From contig RGAJ01000091.1 of assembly GCA_009920225.1 (NCBI GenBank), forward strand, positions 1 to 7,160: DNA of 7,160 nucleotides, in the 5' to 3' direction. The notes beneath the pieces are model-generated. The model had not been told where the DNA came from and ran no database searches. It worked only from the letters and a program-made list of their open reading frames with translations. Both the position numbers and the translations under genes were made by a program. Origin of the DNA: Paracoccaceae bacterium (GTDB taxonomy: Bacteria > Pseudomonadota > Alphaproteobacteria > Rhodobacterales > Rhodobacteraceae). Each line of letters begins with the position of its first letter. The stretch's first letter is position 1. This document shows positions 1 to 5,386 of this stretch, in pieces.

Positions 1-664
1 TCCGGCCGATATGGCCCAAGACGTGACGGGCGATTTTGATTATGCCTTTGGGTTGGAAATTCGCCGCCCCTTGATGATGCGATCGGGCGTTTATGTCGCA
101 AATAACGGCACGATCGTCACCGCAGCGGAAGGATTGGACATGTGCACATCCTTCGTCATCGAAGGCGACATAGACGCGGATTTGGTTGAACCCAATGCAA
201 ACGGATTGGCCATCTTGCAGCCTGCTGCCGATATCGCCCCGCCTGCGACCGCGCGGCTATCGCCCACAGGGGCAGCCGTTGGGCAAGCGGTTTATTTGGC
301 AAGCTATCCCTATGGCGGTCGTCTATCTGCGCCAACCATCACAGGCGGCGTGGTCGAGGATTTGCGCGGACTTGACAATGATGCCGCAAAACTGCGACTG
401 ACAATGCCCGCGCAATCGAATGACATTGGCGGGCCGGTGTTTGACCAATTCGGTAATTTGCAGGCGATCTTGGTGTCGCCAAACGCATCTGGCCGCATTT
501 TACCCAATGACGCCCAAGTCGCATTGAACTTGATCCGATTGGCCGAGAACGGCGCAAGCCTTGGCATTCAGGCAGGAACGAACACCAATGATGCATTGAC
601 GGAAGAGGCCTTGGTCGCAGCGCTCTCTGCGCCTGTTGCCTTGATCGAATGCTGGGAAAACTGA
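1..664 (+). CDS. C-terminal part of a trypsin-fold (S1-like) protein, probably catalytically dead
   Basis: The reading frame is open to the left edge (codons for P, A, D precede the Met at 11), so this is the C-terminal part of a longer protein. Residues counted from that Met: about 27-170 follow the trypsin/DegP fold, with GVYVANNGTIVTAAEG (26-41) resembling the strand leading to the catalytic His, NGLAILQP (64-71) resembling the DLALL strand of the catalytic Asp, ASYPYGG (97-103), and NDIGGPVFD (137-145) resembling the GDSGGPV loop. At the three triad positions I read Glu40, Gly65 (or Asn64) and Ile139 instead of His, Asp and Ser, so peptidase activity is unlikely. Cys45 and Cys214 are the only cysteines visible and could form a disulfide, which would suit an exported protein; no signal peptide is visible because the N-terminus is missing. 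Related Rhodobacterales proteins, as I remember them, carry an N-terminal peptidoglycan-binding region; this cannot be tested here. The fold call is fairly secure, the role is unknown. Confidence 0.7.
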   Translation, partial: PADMAQDVTGDFDYAFGLEIRRPLMMRSGVYVANNGTIVTAAEGLDMCTSFVIEGDIDADLVEPNANGLAILQPAADIAPPATARLSPTGAAVGQAVYLASYPYGGRLSAPTITGGVVEDLRGLDNDAAKLRLTMPAQSNDIGGPVFDQFGNLQAILVSPNASGRILPNDAQVALNLIRLAENGASLGIQAGTNTNDALTEEALVAALSAPVALIECWEN

Positions 665-671
665 TCACTCA

Positions 672-700
672 GGCGCGCGGGCCAATCTGGTCCGCGTGCC
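672..700 (+). terminator. GC-rich hairpin between converging genes, possible terminator
   Basis: A 12-bp stem (672-683 with 689-700) closes a 5-base loop (AATCT). It begins 7 bases after the stop of the + strand gene and ends 3 bases before the stop of trkH. In + strand RNA all 12 positions pair, two of them as G-U (675/697 and 681/691). In - strand RNA the same two positions become A-C mismatches, so the structure favours termination of the + strand gene. Neither side has a U-run, so it is not a standard intrinsic terminator; it could act with Rho or protect the 3' end. Confidence 0.5.
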
Positions 701-703
701 GCA

Positions 704-2158
704 TCAATTGCGCCAAAACCGTGGTGTGAACAGAATGAAAACGGTCATCAATTCAAGCCGTCCCAACAACATCCCAACGATCAATAACCACTTTGCGGTC
801 ACGTTGATATTTTCAAAATTCCCCGCGGGACCAATTTGATCCCCCAAGCCCGGACCAATGTTTGCCACCGCTGTTGCCGCCCCTGACAAGGCCGTGACAA
901 AATCCAACCCTGTCATGCCCAAAAGGATCGCCAAGACCCCAAGCGTGACAAAGAACACAACAAAAAACGACATCACCGAATTCATGACATCATCGTCAAT
1001 TGTGCGACCTTGAAATCGGGGAATGAACACGCCGTTGGGGGAATGGATCCGTCTCAGCTGTGATCTGATCGAGGCGACCATAATTTGATAGCGAAAGATT
1101 TTCACCGAACAGGCCGTCGATCCCGCACATCCACCAACCAGACCGACAAAGAAAAACATCGCAATTAAAAAGCCACCCCATTGCATGTAATCAACCGAGG
1201 CATATCCGGTCCCGCTTATGATTGAGGTGATGTTGAACAACGCTTCTCGAAAGGCTTGTTCGTGATGGTGTGGAAAAATCGAGACCAGAATAAATGTCGT
1301 TCCTGTCGCCAAGATCAAAATAATGGCCAGAAACACGATCACTTGGCTGTCATGCCAAATCGCCGAGGCGTTTCCGTTCAACATCTGCACATAGCGCACA
1401 AAGGGCAAAGCGGCCAAGATCATATAAACAGAGGCAACATATTCCGCAGGCCCTGAAAACGTGCCAAATGACGCGTCATAATTTGAAAACCCGCCCGTGG
1501 AAATCGTTGTCAGCGCATGCACCAAGGCGTCAAACCCGCCCATTCCAACCGCCAAATAGGATAGGAAACAGGCCAAGGTTAGAACCACATAGATGCTGGA
1601 AATTTGTGACGCAATCTGCGTGGCACGCGGCAGGATTTTTCCCATCGTGTCAAAGGCCTCGGCACGAAAAACCTGCATACCCCCCACGCGCAATTCAGGC
1701 AAAAACGCCATTGCAACGACGATGATACCGATGCCGCCCAACCACTGCAAAATGCCGCGCCACAACAACAATCCGCGCGGAAGGTCATCCAACCCCGAAA
1801 ACACCGTGGATCCCGTAGTTGTCATGCCTGACACGGCTTCGAAAAACGCATCAACCAAGACCGCTTGGGTCGCGCCAAAATAAAACGGCAATGCGCCAAA
1901 CAATGGTAAGATAACCCAGACAGATGTCGTCAGGATAAATGTCTTTTGGATATCCAAACCTTCGGCTTTGCCATTTGACGATGCCATCGCGATAAACATC
2001 CCGCAAAGAAACGTGATCGCACCACATTCCGCGAAAATCGTCCAATGCGGATTGCCATCGACATAATCCAAAGACATCGGAAATATCATCATCGCCCCAA
2101 CAAAGGCGACAAGAATTCCGATCACATATCCAACAGGGCGTATATCAAACATGCGCAT
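704..2158 (-). CDS. trkH: TrkH-family potassium uptake membrane subunit
   Basis: Translocating subunit of a Trk potassium uptake system; it lets K+ across the inner membrane and normally works with the cytoplasmic NAD/ATP-binding regulator TrkA, which is not in this window. At 484 residues it has the usual length of the family (E. coli TrkH is about the same). The four pore-loop filters are visible in order: TTTGST (113-118), STGGFS (220-225), SGTGYAS (315-321) and NIGPGLG (433-439), each between hydrophobic helices. The GGCAGSTACSVK segment (342-353) after the third repeat and GRLEL (466-470) near the C-terminus are also typical. In the transcript, AGGT (2168-2165) lies 6 bases before the ATG at 2158; a second Met two codons in is an alternative start. 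It lies 48 bases downstream of folE2 with no clear promoter between them, so co-transcription is likely. No sign of damage. Confidence 0.95.
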   Translation of the reverse strand: MRMFDIRPVGYVIGILVAFVGAMMIFPMSLDYVDGNPHWTIFAECGAITFLCGMFIAMASSNGKAEGLDIQKTFILTTSVWVILPLFGALPFYFGATQAVLVDAFFEAVSGMTTTGSTVFSGLDDLPRGLLLWRGILQWLGGIGIIVVAMAFLPELRVGGMQVFRAEAFDTMGKILPRATQIASQISSIYVVLTLACFLSYLAVGMGGFDALVHALTTISTGGFSNYDASFGTFSGPAEYVASVYMILAALPFVRYVQMLNGNASAIWHDSQVIVFLAIILILATGTTFILVSIFPHHHEQAFREALFNITSIISGTGYASVDYMQWGGFLIAMFFFVGLVGGCAGSTACSVKIFRYQIMVASIRSQLRRIHSPNGVFIPRFQGRTIDDDVMNSVMSFFVVFFVTLGVLAILLGMTGLDFVTALSGAATAVANIGPGLGDQIGPAGNFENINVTAKWLLIVGMLLGRLELMTVFILFTPRFWRN

Positions 2159-2206
2159 TCGATGACCTGACCAAAGTCTTAAGTCAAGAGCAAAGCAATC
2201 CCGAAT

Positions 2207-3286
2207 TTATCCGCGATGGATCAATGTTTCGAACAATTTTGGATCCATTGAGGGGCTTGCAAACGTGTCGCCCTGATACAAGACAGACACAGCATCATGG
2301 CTGTGCAGGCTTTCTTGGTGGCTTGCGATGACACGAAAATCACCAATACGGTCATCTTTCATCAGGTTTTCACAGAACAAACGCGCGGCATCTTCGACGA
2401 AAATCGGATTGGCCGCGTTTAGTTCTGCAAAGGCTTGTTCATCTTCGCGCTTGACCATGACCTGCGTTTCCGTGGGCACGGCGTCGCGGCACATGTCAAT
2501 CACATCCTCGAACCACAGTTTTGTGCTGCCTTCGATTTTCAATGACACACGTGCCACAGAACGCTGCGAATGCGGTGTTGCCAGCTGCCCGCGCGTCGCG
2601 CGCGCATGTTCTGACAATTCCAATGAACATGGGCAGGTCGAGCTATAGACATAGTCAATGTGCATGATTTTGTGTTGAACGCCCTTTTGTTCCACCAGTT
2701 CAAGAGCGATATCATAATATTGATACCCCTCTAGACCCGACCGCAGGCTTTTGATTTTTTGGGGAAACGAAAACCGCAGCACCACGCGCGCGTCAAAGCT
2801 TTCAAGATCCCGTTTATAGTCGTCCAAAACGGCGCGAACCACTTGAAAGCTGAACAAGCTTTCGGCGTGTTTGTAAAAACTGCGCATAATACGGGACATA
2901 TTGATGCCCTTTTTATTCGCGTCCAAACCCACTGTTCCGGTGACGGATGTCTCTAACGTGATTTCACCGCCGTCGCGCCGTTGAAACCGAATTGGAAGCC
3001 GGAAATTCGAAATGCCAACATGCTGGATCGCAGTCTTTGCACCACGGATAAGCGAACTTGGTCCATTTTGCAGGTCAGGCAAGGATGATTTATACCCCTC
3101 GGACACGACAAAATCATGCGGGTAGTCACGTGAAAATTCAGGGTAATCTGAAACAGGCCCCGTCAACGCACGCAAAATGCGGGGGTCATCGGGATGCTCT
3201 TTTGCCCAAGCACGCAAGACGTTTAACGCGTTATCAAGCGCGTCTTTTTCTTGATGAGAATCGATACCACGAGAATGAAGCGTCAT
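2207..3286 (-). CDS. folE2: GTP cyclohydrolase FolE2 (type IB)
   Basis: Converts GTP to 7,8-dihydroneopterin triphosphate, the first step of tetrahydrofolate synthesis, in the cytoplasm. FolE2 replaces the zinc enzyme FolE and can use other metals. The 359-residue length fits the long alphaproteobacterial form rather than the roughly 260-residue form of Neisseria. Signature parts: GINMSRI (127-133, family KGxHMSR), SSTCPC (215-220) with the catalytic/metal Cys218, PHSQRS (238-243) with a ligand His239, Glu288 in AELNAANP, FVED (296-299), and SLHSHDA (326-332) with the last ligand histidine. These assignments are by comparison with the Neisseria enzyme from memory. The start at 3286 is supported by TAAGGGGGGG, 4 bases upstream. 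metZ lies upstream and trkH downstream, same strand. FolE2 genes are often zinc-regulated; the upstream gap has repeats that could be operators, but I cannot identify a Zur box. Confidence 0.93.
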   Translation of the reverse strand: MTLHSRGIDSHQEKDALDNALNVLRAWAKEHPDDPRILRALTGPVSDYPEFSRDYPHDFVVSEGYKSSLPDLQNGPSSLIRGAKTAIQHVGISNFRLPIRFQRRDGGEITLETSVTGTVGLDANKKGINMSRIMRSFYKHAESLFSFQVVRAVLDDYKRDLESFDARVVLRFSFPQKIKSLRSGLEGYQYYDIALELVEQKGVQHKIMHIDYVYSSTCPCSLELSEHARATRGQLATPHSQRSVARVSLKIEGSTKLWFEDVIDMCRDAVPTETQVMVKREDEQAFAELNAANPIFVEDAARLFCENLMKDDRIGDFRVIASHQESLHSHDAVSVLYQGDTFASPSMDPKLFETLIHRG

Positions 3287-3290
3287 GGCG

Positions 3291-3300
3291 CCCCCCCTTA
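3291..3300 (-). promoter_or_regulatory. Ribosome binding site of folE2 with a G7 run
   Basis: The transcript reads TAAGGGGGGG then CGCC and the ATG at 3286. The AAGG part is a good Shine-Dalgarno match and fixes the folE2 start. The run of seven G residues is unusual for this window and could vary in length between strains or reads, which would alter the spacing to the start codon. Confidence 0.65.
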
Positions 3301-3329
3301 GACTGTGTCAGTCACACCTATAAATAGGT
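3301..3329 (-). promoter_or_regulatory. Two adjacent short inverted repeats in the folE2 leader
   Basis: On the + strand, GACTG-TGT-CAGTC (3301-3313) and ACCTAT-AA-ATAGGT (3316-3329) are two inverted repeats separated by 2 bases. The first ends one base from the TAAGGGGGGG ribosome binding site of folE2. They could be protein operators or, if transcription starts at the TATAAT box at 3360-3365, two small hairpins in the folE2 mRNA leader. Neither is long, so either reading is tentative, and the binding partner is unknown. Confidence 0.4.
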
Positions 3330-3358
3330 ACGATCCAGACTTATTTCCAGATCCGCAC

Positions 3359-3408
3359 CATTATAAGCGGTTTCCGACCTTTGAACACTATAATCGGTAT
3401 TTCCAACC
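3359..3408 (-). repeat. Two near-identical 21-23 base direct repeats between metZ and folE2
   Basis: On the - strand the two copies share the pattern GGTyGGAAA, then CCGmTTATArTG. Copy 1 (3408-3386) has two extra bases (TA) between the halves; copy 2 (3379-3359) does not. Eighteen of 21 aligned positions are identical. Copy 1 begins 3 bases after the metZ stop codon and copy 2 contains the TATAAT box. In addition AAGCGGTT (3365-3372) and AACCGCTT (3405-3412) on the + strand form an 8-bp inverted repeat around the block. The arrangement suggests tandem operator sites, but no regulator can be named. Confidence 0.55.
3360..3387 (-). promoter_or_regulatory. Possible folE2 promoter
   Basis: On the - strand a perfect TATAAT occupies 3365-3360. 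The best -35 candidate is TGTTCA at 3387-3382, 16 bases upstream, which matches the TTGACA consensus at only three positions, so an activator or an alternative start point may be involved. Transcription would begin near 3353, giving a leader of about 66 bases before folE2. The -10 box lies inside one copy of the direct repeat annotated at 3359-3408. Confidence 0.4.
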
Positions 3409-3411
3409 GCT

Positions 3412-4587
3412 TTATGACAGTGCGTTCAGGATATCACCAATTAAATCTTGTTCATCTTCGAGGCCAACAGACAATCGGATCAAACCCGGTGTGATGCCCA
3501 ACATATCTTTTTGATCCTGCGGTAACCGTTGGTGCGTGGTTGTTGCGGGATGGGTCGCGATGGATTTCGCATCGCCCAAATTGTTTGAAATGACGATTAT
3601 GTCGAGCTTGTTCATAAAGGCAAATGCCGCCGCTTCGCCACCTGCGACTTCAAAGGTGATGATGGTGCCGCCCTTGCCCATTTGCCGCGCAACCAAATCG
3701 AATTGCGGATGGCTTGGATGACCGGGATAGGACACTTTGGTGATCTTGGGGTGACCCTGCAACGCCTCAGCGATCTTTTCCGCGCTTGCCGTTTGCGCAC
3801 GCACGCGCAGGTCGATGGTTTCCAAACCCTTTAGCATGATCCAAGCGGTGAACGGGCTCATCGAGCCGCCCGTATGTTTCATATAGGTTTCAACCGGCCC
3901 ACGGATCACATCACGCTTGCCCAAAATGACACCACCCAATGCGCGGCCTTGTCCGTCAATATGTTTCGTCGCGGAATAGGTAACGATATCAGCACCTTGT
4001 TCAATCGCACGCGAAAACACCGGTGTGGCAAAGACGTTATCAACAATCACCATCGCACCATGTGCATGGGCAATCTCGGCAACACTTTGGATGTCCACAA
4101 CCTCAAGACCCGGGTTTGAAACGGATTCAAAAAACACCACCTTGGTTTGATCCGTGATCGCCGCGCGCCATTGATCCAAATCCTTGCCATCGACCAAAGT
4201 GACATGCACACCAAAGCGCGGCAGAATTTCGTCCAAGATATACAGACACGATCCAAACAGCGCACGACCCGCAACAACATGATCCCCCGCATTGAGAACC
4301 GACATCAAGGCACCATTGACCGCCGCCATGCCCGACGCACAGGCAAAGGCGTCCTCTGCCCCTTCCAACATCGCGATACGGTCTTCGAACATTGCAACCG
4401 TGGGGTTGCCATAACGGGCATAGATGAATTCATCTTCGCCTGCTTTGACAAACCGCGCCTGGGCCTGTTCGGCAGTGTCATAAACGAAACCTTGGGTCAA
4501 AAAAATCGCTTCGCTGACTTCGTTATACTGGCTGCGACGGGTGCCGCCGTGAACCAAATTTGTGCGGGACTTATAGTCGTGTGTCAT
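3412..4587 (-). CDS. metZ: O-succinylhomoserine sulfhydrylase MetZ
   Basis: PLP enzyme of the Cys/Met metabolism family that makes homocysteine directly from O-succinylhomoserine and sulfide, the direct sulfhydrylation route to methionine. The protein is 391 residues, normal for the family. Visible landmarks: LVHGGTRRSQY near the N-terminus, YARYGNPT (56-63), SGMAA (85-89) for cofactor phosphate contact, VDNVF with Asp183 for the pyridine nitrogen, and SATKH with the PLP lysine Lys208, then the conserved SNNLGDAKSIATHPATTTH segment and SVGLED near the C-terminus. The overall sequence matches alphaproteobacterial MetZ better than MetB or MetY. I chose the ATG at 4587 because GAGGAA sits just upstream; the longer frame from 4629 would start inside the terminator loop. 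The SAM-II riboswitch upstream supports the role: high SAM should shut the gene off. Substrate choice (succinyl or acetyl) is inferred from similarity. Confidence 0.93.
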   Translation of the reverse strand: MTHDYKSRTNLVHGGTRRSQYNEVSEAIFLTQGFVYDTAEQAQARFVKAGEDEFIYARYGNPTVAMFEDRIAMLEGAEDAFACASGMAAVNGALMSVLNAGDHVVAGRALFGSCLYILDEILPRFGVHVTLVDGKDLDQWRAAITDQTKVVFFESVSNPGLEVVDIQSVAEIAHAHGAMVIVDNVFATPVFSRAIEQGADIVTYSATKHIDGQGRALGGVILGKRDVIRGPVETYMKHTGGSMSPFTAWIMLKGLETIDLRVRAQTASAEKIAEALQGHPKITKVSYPGHPSHPQFDLVARQMGKGGTIITFEVAGGEAAAFAFMNKLDIIVISNNLGDAKSIATHPATTTHQRLPQDQKDMLGITPGLIRLSVGLEDEQDLIGDILNALS

Positions 4588-4590
4588 TCT

Positions 4591-4596
4591 TTCCTC
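4591..4596 (-). promoter_or_regulatory. Ribosome binding site that decides the metZ start
   Basis: The transcript reads GAGGAA, then AGA, then the ATG at 4587. It is a strong Shine-Dalgarno match lying after the terminator, so it is present only on transcripts that have read through. No comparable site precedes the in-frame ATG at 4629. Confidence 0.85.
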
Positions 4597-4609
4597 GGGC
4601 CGTGTGACC

Positions 4610-4646
4610 AAAAAAAACCCCATTCGCATGGGTCAAGCGAAAGGGG
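4610..4646 (-). terminator. Intrinsic terminator acting as riboswitch expression platform
   Basis: In - strand RNA, CCCC (4646-4643) pairs with GGGG (4621-4618) and TTCGC (4641-4637) pairs with GCGAA (4627-4623), with one T-T mismatch between, a 9-base loop (4636-4628), and a run of eight T residues (4617-4610). It lies between the SAM-II aptamer and the metZ ribosome binding site, so it is an attenuator and not the end of a gene. Its loop can pair with the aptamer's 3' strand (see findings). Confidence 0.9.
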
Positions 4647-4660
4647 GCTCTCTCATCCTG

Positions 4661-4712
4661 ACCTTTTAGCGGCATGTTTAACGTGGCCCGCAATCTGGTA
4701 ACAAATCGCCAC
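4661..4712 (-). ncRNA. SAM-II riboswitch aptamer upstream of metZ
   Basis: Cis-acting RNA that binds S-adenosylmethionine. In - strand RNA, helix P1 is GTGGC (4712-4708) with GCCAC (4687-4683), five perfect pairs. The loop carries GATTTGTTACC (4707-4697), and after P1 come GTTAAACATGCC and GCTAAAAGGT (4670-4661), the hallmark 3' segment of the class. ACC (4699-4697) can pair with GGT (4663-4661) to close the H-type pseudoknot. The order and the conserved GATTT, GTTAAACA and GCTAAAAGG blocks agree with my memory of the metA-type SAM-II RNAs of alphaproteobacteria. SAM binding should stabilise the pseudoknot and favour the terminator that follows, lowering metZ expression. The second helix between P1 loop and tail is weak on paper (mainly TG with CA), which is a variable part of the class. 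Confidence 0.92.
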
Positions 4713-4718
4713 AAAAAT

Positions 4719-4747
4719 CGCATATCGCAGTTCGGCCAATCGGTCAA
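4719..4747 (-). promoter_or_regulatory. Promoter of the SAM-II riboswitch - metZ transcript
   Basis: On the - strand, TTGACC (4747-4742, five of six matches to the -35 consensus) is followed after 17 bases by TATGCG (4724-4719), a -10 box with the key first three bases. A start 7 bases downstream falls at about 4712, the first base of helix P1. The promoter lies 28-56 bases past the yciB stop codon, so metZ has its own start even though the genes point the same way. Confidence 0.65.
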
Positions 4748-4774
4748 TTCCCAATGAACGCTTGACTAATTGCG

Positions 4775-5383
4775 TTATGAGTCATCCCGATTGTCCAAAT
4801 CACCATAAGTGCCAAAGACCTTGTATTGGCTGATTAGAAACGCGAACATTGCGACAGGCAAGCCGAAGGTTTTGAAATAAACCCACATTTCGGTTGACTG
4901 TGTGCGCCAGACGATTTCGTTGGCGATGGCCAGACCGACAAAAAACACGGTGATGCGGCGGGCAAGGATCATCCATCCCTGATGCGTCATTTTCAATGAC
5001 TGCCCTAACACGGTTTCCATGTAGGATTTCTTGCGCAACAGGCCAAAGCCCATGATCGCCGCGAACAAAAGATAAATGATCGTCGGTTTGATCTTGAAAA
5101 ACCGCTCGTCGTTCAAAAAGACGCTCAAGCCGCCAAAAACCACCACCAAAACCACAGTGACCACCTGCATTTTGGAAATTTCGCCAGACAATAGCCAGCC
5201 GACAAAGGTCGACAAAACCAACACCGGAACAAAGACGGCAGTCGCCGCAATAAAGCCGTCATAGGTTTGGCCCATTACAGAGATCTCTTGGTCTTTGAAC
5301 ATGTAAAACGCGATGAAAAAGACCGCCAAAGGTCCGTATTCCAAAATGCTTTTCATTGTCGGTGATAAGGGTTTCTTTGCCAT
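4775..5383 (-). CDS. yciB: Inner membrane-spanning protein YciB (septation protein A family)
   Basis: Member of the YciB/IspZ family of inner-membrane proteins linked to septation and envelope integrity; the molecular activity is not settled. The 202 residues hold about six hydrophobic helices (near 12-29, 43-66, 72-90, 99-116, 140-157, 170-186). Family signatures visible are LEYGPLAVFF (14-23), FGGLSVFLND followed by FFKIKPT (83-101), NEIVWR (155-160) and YFKTFG (169-174). The start at 5383 is supported by GGAGG 7 bases upstream, lying within the last codons of the EamA gene, so the two are probably translationally coupled. It is the last gene of the ftsY operon; no convincing terminator follows before the metZ promoter, so some transcription may run into the riboswitch. 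Length is slightly above that of the E. coli protein. Confidence 0.93.
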   Translation of the reverse strand: MAKKPLSPTMKSILEYGPLAVFFIAFYMFKDQEISVMGQTYDGFIAATAVFVPVLVLSTFVGWLLSGEISKMQVVTVVLVVVFGGLSVFLNDERFFKIKPTIIYLLFAAIMGFGLLRKKSYMETVLGQSLKMTHQGWMILARRITVFFVGLAIANEIVWRTQSTEMWVYFKTFGLPVAMFAFLISQYKVFGTYGDLDNRDDS

Positions 5384-5386
5384 GGT

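Noticed and set aside
2159..2206. A separate promoter for trkH in the folE2-trkH gap
   Set aside because: A TTGACT is present on the - strand, but no reasonable -10 box lies at the right distance before the trkH start.
3287..3411. A folate (THF-type) riboswitch in the folE2 leader
   Set aside because: The conserved core of the alphaproteobacterial folE-type motif, as I remember it, is not present, and the two inverted repeats are too short to make such a fold.
3365..3412. The AAGCGGTT / AACCGCTT inverted repeat as a metZ terminator
   Set aside because: The loop would be 32 bases and no U-run follows, so it does not look like an intrinsic terminator.
3412..4587. Calling the PLP enzyme MetB, MetC or MetY
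   Set aside because: The conserved segments (LVHGGTRRSQY, GRALFGSCLY, SATKHIDGQGRALGG) fit MetZ from alphaproteobacteria better, and the SAM-II control fits homocysteine synthesis.
4147..4701. A 184-codon open frame on the + strand
   Set aside because: It is antisense to metZ and runs through the terminator and the SAM-II aptamer. No protein family resemblance; an artefact of the opposite strand.
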